A DNA stretch of 64,000 nucleotides, taken from NCBI GenBank assembly GCA_019634635.1, contig JAHCBB010000003.1:234838-298837 (forward strand), written 5' to 3'. A program made the translations under genes and the position numbers. Below, one piece after another: positions 1 to 9,311 of this stretch. How positions within the stretch are numbered: position 1 is the first letter of the stretch; every line of letters starts with the position of its first letter. This DNA comes from Verrucomicrobiia bacterium (GTDB taxonomy: Bacteria; Verrucomicrobiota; Verrucomicrobiia; Limisphaerales; UBA9464). The notes beneath the pieces were generated by a model. The model saw nothing but the letters and a program-made list of their open reading frames with translations, was not told where the DNA came from and did no database searches.

Positions 1-1
1 C

Positions 2-247
2 CAGGCGCAGGTCCGGCGCACCAACGGTCTGGTCCTCGTTGAATTCCCCACCGCACCCATCCGCCGATACTACATCCAGTACGCGTCGAGCCTGACCCAT
101 TTTCTGAGCGGGAATGTGGAGACCTCCCTGCCGCCCGTCACCGGAACCGGTTCCAATCTGCAGTGGGTGGACACCGGACCCCCCCGAACCCAGCCGGAGC
201 CGGCCGATGGCGATCTCCGGCTCTATCGAGTCCTCGAAGTTCAATAA
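2..247 (+). CDS. C-terminal part of a secreted/surface protein (5' end outside window)
   Basis: An open frame runs from the window edge to a TAA at 245-247, about 81 residues. It reads like the C-terminal tail common on large verrucomicrobial secreted proteins: a YYIQYASSLT-type segment, then SLPPVTGTGS and a QWVDTGPP turn, ending LYRVLEVQ. I infer a small beta-rich C-terminal module that binds or anchors the protein outside the cytoplasm. The start and main domain lie outside the window, so the function cannot be named. The next gene follows after 12 nt on the same strand and may be co-transcribed. Confidence 0.6.
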   Translation, partial: QAQVRRTNGLVLVEFPTAPIRRYYIQYASSLTHFLSGNVETSLPPVTGTGSNLQWVDTGPPRTQPEPADGDLRLYRVLEVQ

Positions 248-259
248 CCCCGTGGCTTC

Positions 260-1297
260 ATGAACCCTTGCATGCACCGTCCCCTGCGCCCTCTCACCTT
301 GCTGCTCGCCGCCGCCGCCGGAGCCACCGCCACCGCCCAGGAGACCCCCTACGATCTGGAAAAGACCGGCTGGTACGTCCGCGCCGGCGCCTTCTACCAG
401 TTTGGCCTGTCCGTCTCCGTCAATGCGACGGCCCCGCCGCCGTCCCCTCAACGCGGCATCTACGACAACGGCTACGTGCTTCCCGACATCAACAATGGTG
501 CGGATGACCTGACGTGGAACTGGGGGTATCAGGATGCCGGTCAGTTGGTGGACGGCTCCATCGAAATGAGCCGCATTCTTGGGCGCCAGCCGGTCACCGG
601 ACTCGACGGATTCGGCGACGCCAATCTTTTCGGACCCGAAATCCTCGTCGGTTTCGAGTTCTACCGGTTTGACCTGGGGAAACGAACCGGGCTTTTCGGA
701 TTCGAACTGGGTTTTCGCTATGCCAGCTACTCGGGGAACGACCGGACCTCGGTGGAGTCCCAAGTCCTGCAGGAACGGAATCGGTATGACCTTGGCGGGG
801 TCGTCGCCCCGCTGGCTCCGTACTCCGGGTCGGCCAATGTCGCGGGTCCCTTGATCTCGCTGACGCCGGTCCCGCAGGCGCCCATTTCCTCCGCGGCGAC
901 CTCCACCCTCTCGACGGATCTATCCGCCGACTTCTACACCGCCCGGTTCGGTGCGTGGCTCCTGGTGCCGATCACGGAGAAATTCTCCACGGCCGCGAGC
1001 GCGGGTTTCACATCCATTTACGCCTATGGCAACGCGGAGTTCGCCCAATCCCAGGACTACGCCTCACCGCTGATTCCATCCGTCACCGAGTCCCTGGGGC
1101 AAAACAAGGGGGACTGGCTTCCGGGCGCCTACATGCAGGTGCGCGCCACCTACTGGTTCCGGGAGTGGATTGGAGCATACGGGAGCGTCGAGTGGGCGTG
1201 GAACGGCGCCCTGCGAATCCAGGGGCTTGGCTACGAAGCGGTTTTTGACTTCGGTTCCACGTTCGCCGTGAGCGGCGGCGTGCAGGTCAGTTTTTGA
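260..1297 (+). CDS. Outer-membrane beta-barrel-like protein
   Basis: 345 residues. An N-terminal signal peptide (basic start, Leu/Ala-rich core, likely cleavage after TATA near residue 26) is followed by alternating aromatic/polar strands such as WYVRAGAFYQFGL and LVGFEFYRFDLGK. The protein ends GGVQVSF, with the terminal Phe that the BAM machinery reads on outer-membrane proteins. Together these suggest an outer-membrane barrel of about 12 strands. The substrate is unknown and I recognise no named family. ATG 260 is chosen; a second Met at codon 5 (272) is possible. There is no Shine-Dalgarno sequence. It converges with the cys operon across about 155 bp with no clear terminator. Confidence 0.6.
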   Translation: MNPCMHRPLRPLTLLLAAAAGATATAQETPYDLEKTGWYVRAGAFYQFGLSVSVNATAPPPSPQRGIYDNGYVLPDINNGADDLTWNWGYQDAGQLVDGSIEMSRILGRQPVTGLDGFGDANLFGPEILVGFEFYRFDLGKRTGLFGFELGFRYASYSGNDRTSVESQVLQERNRYDLGGVVAPLAPYSGSANVAGPLISLTPVPQAPISSAATSTLSTDLSADFYTARFGAWLLVPITEKFSTAASAGFTSIYAYGNAEFAQSQDYASPLIPSVTESLGQNKGDWLPGAYMQVRATYWFREWIGAYGSVEWAWNGALRIQGLGYEAVFDFGSTFAVSGGVQVSF

Positions 1298-1453
1298 GTC
1301 CGCACACCGGTCCGGCACGGACAGCGGCAATCCCCCCCGCGGGATTCCAGCCCGCCGCCAGGATCTCCAGCCGTCGCCCGGATGCTCCCACTCCCATGCC
1401 GGATGGCCGCCGGGCGTCGCACCGGGAATGCGACCGGCCGGGCGGCCGTTCAT

Positions 1454-2770
1454 TCAGATGGCAAAATCGTTGTACTCGGGGCGGACGGGCTCCAGGGGCG
1501 GGTGCAACATGCCGGCGGCGACCGTGGCATTGATCCCGGGTTCGACGAGGATGAACGCCCCGGTCATGCGGTTGGTCGCATACCCGTCGAACACCAACGG
1601 TCTTCCCGTTTTCAACCGGATCTCCCCGATGTCGTTCATCACCAGATCCGCCGGCTCCGGCTCCGGTTCGTAGGTGGCCACGTGGATGCGGTTCTCAATC
1701 GAGGAGACCACCGCCGGCACGGTCTGTGTGCCGTGCTTCAGCAGGAATTTGCGCCCACGCACCAGTGGCCGCGGATGCATCCAGCAAATCCGGGCCTGCA
1801 GCTCCGAATTCAATCCAGGCAGCGACTCCATGCCCACGATCGTGTCCCCACGGCTGACATCGAGGTCATCATCAAGCACCAGGGTCACCGACTGCGGACA
1901 GAAGGCCTCGTCGAGCGGCCCGTCGAGGGTCCAGATCTGCCGGACCGTGCTCTTCCATCCGCCCGGCAGCACCATCACCCGCTGACCCACCCGGACGATG
2001 CCGCCGGCGATCTGGCCGCTGAATCCCCGAAAATCGTGGAGCCGCGGGTCCCGGGGTTGATGCGGCCGGTTCACCCACTGCACGGGCAGGCGGAACGCGG
2101 CCAGATTCCAGTCACTGCCGATGTGCACGGACTCCAGATGGCCGAGCAGCGTCGGTCCGGGGAACCATGGGGTGTGTCGGGACGGCTCAACGACATTGTC
2201 CCCGTTCAGCGCGCTCATGGGGATGAACTTCACGTCCTTGATGTCCAACCGGGGCAGGAAGGTTTCAAACTCGGCCCGGATCTCCAGGAAACGCGCCTCC
2301 GACCAGTCCGCGAGATCCATCTTGTTGACCGCAATCACGAGGTGCGGGATGCGCAGGAGCGATGCGATGCACGTGTGGCGGCGGCTCTGCTCGATGACAC
2401 CCTGGCGCGCATCCACGAGAACCACCGAAAGGTTCGCGGTGGAGGCTCCGGTGACCATGTTGCGCGTGTACTGCACGTGTCCCGGAGTGTCCGCCACGAT
2501 GAACTTCCGCCGCGGGGTCGCAAAGTAGCGGTAGGCGACGTCAATGGTGATCCCCTGCTCACGTTCGGCGCGCAGCCCGTCGGTCAGGTTTGCCAGATTG
2601 ATCTGGCCCCCACCGGTCAGATCCGCCGACCGCTCCAAGGCCTCGATCTGATCCTCCATCAGGGACTTGGAATCGTAGAGCAGCCGCCCGATGAGCGTGG
2701 ACTTGCCGTCGTCCACGGAACCGCAGGTGTTGAAACGAAGGAGCTCGATGGTGTGGACGGCAGTCGTCAT
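1454..2770 (-). CDS. cysN: Sulfate adenylyltransferase subunit 1 (GTPase, CysN)
   Basis: About 438 residues. CysN is the regulatory GTPase of ATP sulfurylase; with CysD it makes adenylyl sulfate (APS) from ATP and sulfate, and GTP hydrolysis drives the reaction. An EF-Tu-like G domain is visible: P-loop GSVDDGKST near residues 16-24, G3 motif DTPGHVQYTRNM, and G4 NKMD. Beta-barrel domains follow. The length matches CysN alone, and no APS kinase (CysC) domain is fused. The ATG at 2770 overlaps the cysD stop as TGATG, implying translational coupling. An in-frame TTG at 2773 is a less likely start. It is the last gene of the cysIHDN operon. Confidence 0.95.
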   Translation of the reverse strand: MTTAVHTIELLRFNTCGSVDDGKSTLIGRLLYDSKSLMEDQIEALERSADLTGGGQINLANLTDGLRAEREQGITIDVAYRYFATPRRKFIVADTPGHVQYTRNMVTGASTANLSVVLVDARQGVIEQSRRHTCIASLLRIPHLVIAVNKMDLADWSEARFLEIRAEFETFLPRLDIKDVKFIPMSALNGDNVVEPSRHTPWFPGPTLLGHLESVHIGSDWNLAAFRLPVQWVNRPHQPRDPRLHDFRGFSGQIAGGIVRVGQRVMVLPGGWKSTVRQIWTLDGPLDEAFCPQSVTLVLDDDLDVSRGDTIVGMESLPGLNSELQARICWMHPRPLVRGRKFLLKHGTQTVPAVVSSIENRIHVATYEPEPEPADLVMNDIGEIRLKTGRPLVFDGYATNRMTGAFILVEPGINATVAAGMLHPPLEPVRPEYNDFAI

Positions 2771-3708
2771 CAAAAGTACCCGGCTTTCTTGCGATCCTCC
2801 ATGGCCGCTTCGCTGGCCCGGTCATCGGCCCGCGAGCCCCGCTCGGTGACCCGGGCCGCCGCCACCTCCGCAATGATGTCCTCCACACTCGAGGCCGGAC
2901 TCTCCATCATGCCGGTGCTGACCATGTCGGCAATGGTGCGGACCCGGACCACGAGGGTCTTGACCGTCTCATTGGGGCGCGGCCGGGCGCCCGCGTAGGG
3001 ATCGGGACGGTTCGCGTCGGTGTGTGGTGGCGGCAGGGGCAACCATTGCCCGCCGCGGCGGAAGCATTCCCTCGTGTGGCTGAAGTAAATCGAGGGAACC
3101 TCGAGCCGCTCCCTGCGGATGTATTCCCAGACGTCCATCTCGGTCCAGTTGGAGAGGGGGAAAACCCGCATGTTTTCACCCGGGTTCAGCCGGGCATTGT
3201 ACAGGTTCCATATCTCTGGCCGCTGGTTCTTCGGATCCCACTGCCCGAAGGCGTCCCGGAAACTGAAAAACCGCTCCTTGGCACGCGCCTTCTCCTCGTC
3301 CCGTCGCGCACCGCCGATGCAGCAGTCGAAATGGAACTCCTCAATGGCCGCCAGAAGCACTGGAATCTGCAGCTGATTGCGGCTCACCTGGCCCGGAGTC
3401 GGTGTTGCGATGCCGCTCGCGAAGGCGTCCTCGACCGACCGGACAAGCAGCCGCGCCCCCAGTTCCCGTGCCCTCCGGTCCCGAAATTCGATCAACTCGG
3501 GAAACTCGTGTCCGGTCTCCACGTTGAGAAATGGCATCGGAAGCTCCGAGGGGCGGAAGGCCTTCTCGGCGAGCCGCAGCAGGCAGATGGAATCCTTGCC
3601 ACCGGAAAAGAGCAGCACCGGACGCTCGAATTCCGCAGCCACTTCGCGGAGCACATGGATCGCCTCGGTCTCCAGGTACTGGAGATGGTCGAGATGGTAG
3701 CTGCTCAT
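2770..3708 (-). CDS. cysD: Sulfate adenylyltransferase subunit 2 (CysD)
   Basis: 312 residues. This is the catalytic subunit of ATP sulfurylase, which adenylates sulfate to APS in the cytoplasm. The PP-loop SGGKDS is at residues 35-40, as in other ATP pyrophosphatases. The family's RRDEEKARAKERFFS region and the terminal KKAGYF are present. The frame is open well upstream, but ATG 3708 (MSSYHLDHL) matches the usual N-terminus and overlaps the cysH stop as ATGA, so it is chosen. It lies between cysH and cysN with short overlaps on both sides, so the three genes are surely one transcript. Confidence 0.95.
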   Translation of the reverse strand: MSSYHLDHLQYLETEAIHVLREVAAEFERPVLLFSGGKDSICLLRLAEKAFRPSELPMPFLNVETGHEFPELIEFRDRRARELGARLLVRSVEDAFASGIATPTPGQVSRNQLQIPVLLAAIEEFHFDCCIGGARRDEEKARAKERFFSFRDAFGQWDPKNQRPEIWNLYNARLNPGENMRVFPLSNWTEMDVWEYIRRERLEVPSIYFSHTRECFRRGGQWLPLPPPHTDANRPDPYAGARPRPNETVKTLVVRVRTIADMVSTGMMESPASSVEDIIAEVAAARVTERGSRADDRASEAAMEDRKKAGYF

Positions 3709-4385
3709 CCGGCCTTCTCCTGCCCCACCGCCATGGCCTTCGCCCCCCACGCGGCATGGAGGCCGCACTCGCGCTTTTCGTCCGCCTTGGCCGGGTCGAA
3801 ATAATCCCATTCATTCGGCAGATCGTGCTCCCTCAGGTAGGCCTCCATCTGCCCATCCGTCCAGTGGAACAGCGGGCTCACCTTGAGCACACGGAAGCCA
3901 GGGTCTTCGGTCACCAGATCCCTCCCGGCACGATTCGGATTCTGGACCCGCCGCAGGGCGGTGAACCAGACCGCAGGAGCCAGCTCCCGCATGCCGCGCT
4001 GGAAGGGCTCCAGCTTCATGGTGGTGCTGAACGCCTTGATCTGCTCCTCGTGCTCCGGCGACGGCTCGGGCGCACCCCCGTGGAGCGCGTCGTAATGGGC
4101 CGCGGTCATGCGGGGCACGTACGCATGGATCTGGAGATCCAGGCGCCGCCGCAGGTCCTCGGCATGCCGGTAGGTCGCGGGCCGGTTGTATCCGTGGTCC
4201 ACCCACAGGACCGGGATGGCGGGCACCACCCGCGTCACCAGGTGGAGAAGCACCGCCTCAAACGGGCGGAAATTCGTGGAAATCACGGCACGTCCGCCCG
4301 ATCGCGAGACCGCCCATCGGATGACCTCGATCGGCGGCTGGTTGCGCAACTGCGCATTGATTTCCGGCAGGAATTCCTCAGGCAT
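3705..4385 (-). CDS. cysH: Phosphoadenylyl-sulfate (PAPS) reductase, CysH
   Basis: 226 residues. It reduces activated sulfate to sulfite using thioredoxin. Visible features are the PP-loop-like region near ISTNFRPFEAVLLH, the WVDHGYNRPATYRHAE segment, KLEPFQRGMRELAP with WFTALRRVQN, and the catalytic ECGLH motif near the C-terminus. The Cys-Cys/Cys-x-x-Cys iron-sulfur motifs of APS reductases are absent, so it should prefer PAPS over APS. After ECGLH there is a tail of about 18 residues. ATG 4385 is 20 nt after the cysI stop. The same frame stays open upstream inside cysI, which is a shadow. APS versus PAPS specificity is inferred from motifs only. Confidence 0.9.
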   Translation of the reverse strand: MPEEFLPEINAQLRNQPPIEVIRWAVSRSGGRAVISTNFRPFEAVLLHLVTRVVPAIPVLWVDHGYNRPATYRHAEDLRRRLDLQIHAYVPRMTAAHYDALHGGAPEPSPEHEEQIKAFSTTMKLEPFQRGMRELAPAVWFTALRRVQNPNRAGRDLVTEDPGFRVLKVSPLFHWTDGQMEAYLREHDLPNEWDYFDPAKADEKRECGLHAAWGAKAMAVGQEKAG

Positions 4386-4405
4386 GAGCACTCGGGGGGA
4401 AGGGA

Positions 4406-6115
4406 TCAAACAGGACCGGTTCCGTTCTGGCTGGAGGGCACCCAAAGAGTCCGCGCCACCCAATCCCCGAACCGTTCCGACGGCTGCCGCTCGGCGGCAT
4501 AACGCTCCAGGAGCGGCCGGAGTTCGGACAGAATCTCGGCGTCCTTGACCATCTCCTTCCACACCCGGTTCAGGCGGGTTCCGTTCTGGTTGCCACCCAG
4601 CCAGACCTGGTAGCGTCCCGGTGCCTTGCCGACGAATCCGATCTCGGCCATGTAGGGCCGCGCGCATCCGTTCGGGCAACCGGTCATCCGGATCACGATT
4701 TCCTGTCCGCCCAGCCCCAACTCCGCACACAGCGCCTCGATCCGGGTCAGCAGGCCCGGCAGGTACCGCTCGGATTCGGCAAGGGAGAGACCGCAGGTGG
4801 GCAGCGCCGGACAAGCGATGGCCGCCGCATGCAGCACCGAGGCCGGGGGGTCCGTGCACACTCCGTGCCCCGCGAGGAGCGCCGTGATCCGCTCCCGTTC
4901 CGCGTCCGCGACACTTGCCAGCAATACGTTCTGGTTTGCCGACAGGCGAAACTCCACCGAGGGAAACTGCGCCGCCACCAACCGGAGAGCGGTCTTTAAT
5001 TGATGCCCCCCGTCATCCCGGATGCGCCCCATGGAGACGAACAGGGTGACATACCATGTGCCGTCGAGCGCCCGCTGCCAGCCGTAGGTGTCGTTGGTGG
5101 TGGTGAACGCATACGGACGCTCCGGTGCCAGGGTGAGCTCCGCGCGACGTTCCACCTCGGCCTTGATGAACGCCGTGCCACGCTCCTCGACGACATACTT
5201 GAGGCGCGCGTGCTTGCGGTCCGAGCGATCCCCGAAGTCCCGATGGATGGTGAGCACCGCCCTCGCAACCTCGACGAGCCGTTCCCGCGGAAGAAATCCC
5301 AGCACCGTCGCCAACCGGGGGTAGGTGGCTGCATTGCCGTGGCTGCGACCCATGCCGCCGCCGACTGCCAGATTGTACCCGACCACCCGTCCCCCCTCGA
5401 CCACCCCGATGAATCCGAGGCAGTTGGTGAAGATGTCCATGTCGTTGGACGGTGGCAGCACGAAGGCCACCTTGAACTTCCGGGGCAGGTACTGACGACC
5501 GTACAGCGGATCCTCAAAATCACGGTTCTCCGGCGCTTCCAGGTTCAGCTGCACGCCATCGAGCCAGATCGAATGATAGGCCTGCGTCTTCGGCAGCAGG
5601 GCGTCGGAAACCCGCCGGGCGTCCTCGTACAACTCCTGCCGGGCCGTCGTGCCTGCCGGCGTCGGGGCCGCCATCACGTTGCGGTTCACATCGCCACACG
5701 CTGCCAGGGTGTCGAGCATCGCGGCATGGATCCCCTTCATGAGGGCGCCAAGCCCGGACTTCGCCACCCCATGCCACTGAATGCTCTGCCGGGTCGTGAT
5801 CCGGAGGGTGTTGTTGCCATAACGCGAGGCCAGGTCATCAAACGCAATCCACTGCGCGGCATTGAGCACCCCCCCGGGGATCCGGCCCCGGATCATCATG
5901 ATATGCACCTTGCCCTGCTTTCGCCGGTCCCGGTCGTCTTGCTGGTAGATCCCGTGGAACTTCAGAAACTGCTCGTCATCCGAAGAAAAGCAGTCCGCAG
6001 CCGGATCCGAAAGCGTCGCCGCAATCGTCCCGGCCAGCGTCGGCACCGCGATCTTCAGCTGCTCATTCCTGGTCAATACCTTCGATTCCGTGGCTCCCGT
6101 CGCATCAGCGGTCAT
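4406..6115 (-). CDS. cysI: Assimilatory sulfite reductase hemoprotein subunit (CysI)
   Basis: 569 residues, the normal CysI length. It reduces sulfite to sulfide with six electrons on a coupled siroheme and [4Fe-4S] centre. The four cluster ligands are visible as Cys435-x5-Cys441 and Cys480-x3-Cys484 (CPALPTC and CPNGC). The ferrodoxin-like repeats with LRITTRQSIQWH and the related second half are also present. ATG 6115 (MTADATGATES) is preferred over an upstream extension that reads into the promoter region. It is the first gene of cysIHDN. No cysJ flavoprotein is adjacent, so the electron donor must be encoded elsewhere or be ferredoxin. Confidence 0.93.
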   Translation of the reverse strand: MTADATGATESKVLTRNEQLKIAVPTLAGTIAATLSDPAADCFSSDDEQFLKFHGIYQQDDRDRRKQGKVHIMMIRGRIPGGVLNAAQWIAFDDLASRYGNNTLRITTRQSIQWHGVAKSGLGALMKGIHAAMLDTLAACGDVNRNVMAAPTPAGTTARQELYEDARRVSDALLPKTQAYHSIWLDGVQLNLEAPENRDFEDPLYGRQYLPRKFKVAFVLPPSNDMDIFTNCLGFIGVVEGGRVVGYNLAVGGGMGRSHGNAATYPRLATVLGFLPRERLVEVARAVLTIHRDFGDRSDRKHARLKYVVEERGTAFIKAEVERRAELTLAPERPYAFTTTNDTYGWQRALDGTWYVTLFVSMGRIRDDGGHQLKTALRLVAAQFPSVEFRLSANQNVLLASVADAERERITALLAGHGVCTDPPASVLHAAAIACPALPTCGLSLAESERYLPGLLTRIEALCAELGLGGQEIVIRMTGCPNGCARPYMAEIGFVGKAPGRYQVWLGGNQNGTRLNRVWKEMVKDAEILSELRPLLERYAAERQPSERFGDWVARTLWVPSSQNGTGPV

Positions 6116-6246
6116 AACTTCAGTTTCCCGATAAGGTTTGGGATGATGAATCGAGATGGGCGAGATTCCAAGAGGAATCGCGGGGAGGAGACACGCCACG
6201 TTGCGGGCCCCCCGGGGACGCACGTGGAGCCGCCGGACCTGACCGC

Positions 6247-6274
6247 TTGCACCCCAAAGGCGTTGGCGTAGCCT
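6247..6274 (+). promoter_or_regulatory. Candidate sigma-70-like promoter of nifS
   Basis: TTGCAC (6247-6252), a 16-nt spacer and TAGCCT (6269-6274) fit the pattern seen at several other genes here. Transcription would begin near 6281. That excludes the ATG at 6276 and supports the one at 6306. Confidence 0.4.
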
Positions 6275-6305
6275 CATGGGCGGCTCGACCCATGGTCGTT
6301 GCCTG

Positions 6306-7574
6306 ATGTCCACCATGATCGTTCCTTCGCGCCTTCACTATTTCGACAACAATGCCACGACCCGGGTCGCCCCCGAGGTGGTCGAGGTCATGGTCCCATT
6401 CCTGAGCGAACTTTGGGGAAATCCCTCCAGTGCCTACATGTTTGGCTCGCAGGTTCACAAACATGTCGAAATGGCCCGCGAAAGGGTCGCGGCGCTGGTC
6501 CATGCGGATCCCAAGGAGATCACCTTCACGAGCTGCGGCACCGAGTCCAACAATGCGGCCATCCACAGTGCCCTGGCGACCACCGGCAAGCGGCACGTGG
6601 TCACCACCGCTGTCGAGCACAGTGCCAATATCAATTTCTGCGAGTTTCTCCAGAAACAGGGCCACGAGATCACATGGCTTCCGGTCGAACCCGATGGCTC
6701 GCTGGACCTCCATCGCCTGGAGCAGGCCATCCGACCCGACACGGCCATCGTCTCCGTGATGTGGGCCAACAACGAAACCGGGGTGATTTTCCCCATCGAG
6801 GAGGTCGCGGCCCTCTGCCGCTCGAAAGGGGTCCTTTGCCACACCGACGCCGTGCAAACTCCAGGAAAGCTCCCGATTGATGTGAGGCAGCTCGGCGTGG
6901 ACTTTCTGTCTTTGAGCGCCCACAAACTGCACGCTCCGAAGGGAATCGGCATGTTGTACGTCCGGCGCCGCACCCGCTTCGCCCCCTACGTCATCGGCGG
7001 TCATCAGGAACGGGGTCGCCGCGGTGGCACGGAGAACGTGGCCAATATTGTTGCGTTCGGCCGGGCGGCGGAACTGGCGATCGCCTCGCTGGCCGATGAA
7101 AATTCGCGGGTCCGTGGTCTCCGCGACCGGCTGGAGAATCACATCCTCAGCCACATCCCGAACACGGTGCGCAATGGCGGCAAGGAACCCCGGCTGCCGA
7201 ACACCACCAACATCGCCTTCGATTTCGTCGAGGCCGAGGCCGTGCTCATGATGCTCGACCTCGTGGGAATCTGCGCCAGTTCCGGCAGCGCCTGCACCAC
7301 CGGCTCCCTCGATCCGTCCCACGTCCTCACCGCCATGGGCGTCAGCCCCATGCGCGCCCGCGGCTCCCTCCGGTTCAGCCTCGGCATCTACAACACGGAT
7401 GAGGACGTGGATTACCTGCTCAAACACCTGCCCCCGATCATCGAGAAGCTGCGCAGCATCTCCCCGTTGAGTCCGGAACATCCGGACAACGACGCCTACG
7501 ACGTCGCGGGAGCCCGTGCCAAGCACGAGCAGGAACTGGCCGTCGCCCGGGCGGACGACGTGGTCGGAGCCTGA
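6306..7574 (+). CDS. nifS: Cysteine desulfurase, NifS/IscS type
   Basis: 422 residues. This PLP enzyme takes sulfur from L-cysteine as a persulfide for Fe-S clusters and thiolated cofactors. The N-terminal YFDNNATT is typical. The PLP lysine is Lys207 in SAHKLHAPKG, the substrate-binding GGHQERGRRGGTEN follows, and the catalytic loop Cys is near residue 330 in SSGSACTTGS. The C-terminus is acidic and slightly longer than usual. ATG 6306 is chosen; 6315 is also possible. It is divergent from the cys operon, so sulfur assimilation and sulfur transfer share one intergenic region. NifS and IscS roles cannot be separated because no isc, suf or nif partner is nearby. Confidence 0.92.
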   Translation: MSTMIVPSRLHYFDNNATTRVAPEVVEVMVPFLSELWGNPSSAYMFGSQVHKHVEMARERVAALVHADPKEITFTSCGTESNNAAIHSALATTGKRHVVTTAVEHSANINFCEFLQKQGHEITWLPVEPDGSLDLHRLEQAIRPDTAIVSVMWANNETGVIFPIEEVAALCRSKGVLCHTDAVQTPGKLPIDVRQLGVDFLSLSAHKLHAPKGIGMLYVRRRTRFAPYVIGGHQERGRRGGTENVANIVAFGRAAELAIASLADENSRVRGLRDRLENHILSHIPNTVRNGGKEPRLPNTTNIAFDFVEAEAVLMMLDLVGICASSGSACTTGSLDPSHVLTAMGVSPMRARGSLRFSLGIYNTDEDVDYLLKHLPPIIEKLRSISPLSPEHPDNDAYDVAGARAKHEQELAVARADDVVGA

Positions 7575-7593
7575 TCCGGCGCCCCGTCCCGCC

Positions 7594-8184
7594 TCAGACA
7601 CCCCGGGTGTGATGGCGGATGTCCACCGCCTCCATGCCTGCGGCGCGAATCGCCTCGAGTCCGAGATCGGTGTCCTCGTAGGCACGGCACAACGCCGGCG
7701 CCACACCGAGACGTCGCGCCGCTTCCAAGAAGATGTCGGGGGCCGGCTTCTGGCGGACCACGTCTTCGTTGGTCACCACGGCGCCGAACCAGTCCAGGAT
7801 GCCCAGATGGCCGAGCACCCGGGTGATCGCCGTCCGCGACCCGCCGCTGGCGACGCCCATCGGGATGCGGCCTCGATGCTCCGCCGCAATCGCGATCACC
7901 TCTTCGACCGGACCGATGTGCGAAAACCTCCGGAAGTAGGCCTCCTCCTTCTCCGCGGCGAAGGCCAGGGGATCAATCTCGGTGCGCCCCTGCTCGGAAG
8001 CCAGCAATCGCACGATGTCCCGGGTCGGCACGCCCCCGAGCGAATAGAAACGCTCCTCGGGAAATTCCAAGCCGTACCGGGCGGTGACCTCCCGCCACGC
8101 CTCCCAGTGGACCGGCATAGTGTCCGCAAGAGTGCCGTCACAATCGAAGATCAAGGCTTGGGGGAATTCGGGCATGGGATTCAT
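7594..8184 (-). CDS. HAD-superfamily sugar-phosphate phosphatase/mutase (YqaB-like)
   Basis: About 196 residues from ATG 8184. HAD motif I is DCDGTLADT at the N-terminus, motif II is the Ser in GVASGGS, and the KPAPDIF lysine and the acidic EDTDLG motif follow. The order and the GVPT and AWREVTARYGLEF segments resemble E. coli YqaB, which removes phosphate from fructose-1-phosphate, and the beta-phosphoglucomutases. The substrate is inferred and uncertain. The frame is open to 8259, which would overlap prfA by 25 nt. ATG 8184 or 8175 gives the normal domain start. It lies downstream of prfA on the same strand and converges with nifS. Confidence 0.75.
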   Translation of the reverse strand: MNPMPEFPQALIFDCDGTLADTMPVHWEAWREVTARYGLEFPEERFYSLGGVPTRDIVRLLASEQGRTEIDPLAFAAEKEEAYFRRFSHIGPVEEVIAIAAEHRGRIPMGVASGGSRTAITRVLGHLGILDWFGAVVTNEDVVRQKPAPDIFLEAARRLGVAPALCRAYEDTDLGLEAIRAAGMEAVDIRHHTRGV

Positions 8185-8234
8185 CGGCAACAGGAGTGGG
8201 TCTCGGAAGGCGGCATCAGGGGCGTCCGCCCCGG

Positions 8235-9311
8235 TCAATTCAACCTCGCAAGGCGGCATTGAACATCGTGGGCCATCAGCGGTTCGATCACCGGATCGAG
8301 GTCACCGTCCATCACCGCGCTGAGATTGTAGAGTGTCAGGTCCACCCGGTGATCCGTCACCCGATTCTGGGGAAAGTTGTAGGTGCGGCTCTTCTCGCTG
8401 CGCTCCCCGGTGCCCACCTGGGACTTCCGCTCCGCCGCGTATCGGGCGTCCTCCTCGGCCCTTCGCCGCTCCAGGAGCCGGGACCTCAGGACGGTGAGCG
8501 CCTGCTGCTTGTTCTTTTGTTGCGAGCGTCCGTCCTGACAGCGCACCTCGATGCCCGACGGTTTGTGAAAGAGCCGCACTGCCGAATCGGTCGTGTTGAC
8601 CCCCTGGCCCCCGTGACCGGAGGCGCGGCAGACGTTGATTTCCAAATCCTCCGGGCGGATCACCACATCCACCTCCGCCGCCTCAGGCAGCACGGCCACC
8701 GTGACGGTACTGGTGTGAATGCGCCCCTGGGCCTCGGTTGCCGGCACCCGCTGAACGCGATGAACGCCCGACTCGTACTTCAACCGCTTGAAGACATCCT
8801 GACCCGTCACGCTGACGATCGCTTCCTTGCACCCCCCAAGATCGGACGGGCTGAGGTCCAGAATCTCAAACCGCCATCCCTGCTGCTCCGCGTAACGCTG
8901 GTACATCCGGAGCAGATCGGCGGCAAAGAGGGCGCTTTCGTCGCCACCGGCCGCACCCCGGATTTCGAGGATCGAGTTTCGGGAATCGGCCGGGTCGGGA
9001 GGCACGACGCCCTCCTGGATGCGGCGGGACAGGCGGCGCTCCTCCGCCTCCAGGCGACCGATCTCCTCGCCCGCCATCGCCGCCAGCTCGGAGCCGGCCG
9101 GTTCGCCGTCGCGAAGCGCGCGGTTGTTCGCCAGCTCGGCCTCGACACGCTCCAGAGCATCCCCGGCTTCGACGAGCTCCCGCAGCCGGGCATGCTCGCG
9201 GGTCAATTCCTGCCCCCGTTGCGGCTGCGCAAAGGCATCCGGAGCGCTCAGCCGGGCCTCCACCTCGGCAAACCGCTCACGAAACCGCCGGACGAACAGA
9301 TGCAGATCCAT
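8235..9311 (-). CDS. prfA: Peptide chain release factor 1
   Basis: 358 residues, the full length for RF1. It terminates translation at UAA and UAG. The GGQ motif that triggers peptidyl-tRNA hydrolysis is at residues 234-236. The recognition tripeptide PAT at 190-192 in RVPATEAQGRIHTS marks RF1 rather than RF2 (SPF). The coiled N-terminal domain occupies about residues 1-110. ATG 9311 is the natural start. The gene sits downstream of rpmE2 and its terminator on the minus strand. The methyltransferase gene prmC, which often follows prfA, is not here; a HAD phosphatase takes that place. Confidence 0.96.
   Translation of the reverse strand: MDLHLFVRRFRERFAEVEARLSAPDAFAQPQRGQELTREHARLRELVEAGDALERVEAELANNRALRDGEPAGSELAAMAGEEIGRLEAEERRLSRRIQEGVVPPDPADSRNSILEIRGAAGGDESALFAADLLRMYQRYAEQQGWRFEILDLSPSDLGGCKEAIVSVTGQDVFKRLKYESGVHRVQRVPATEAQGRIHTSTVTVAVLPEAAEVDVVIRPEDLEINVCRASGHGGQGVNTTDSAVRLFHKPSGIEVRCQDGRSQQKNKQQALTVLRSRLLERRRAEEDARYAAERKSQVGTGERSEKSRTYNFPQNRVTDHRVDLTLYNLSAVMDGDLDPVIEPLMAHDVQCRLARLN

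Noticed and set aside
1382..2998. A 538-codon plus-strand open frame opposite cysN and cysD.
   Set aside because: The opposite strand carries cysN and cysD with all their motifs. This one has none.
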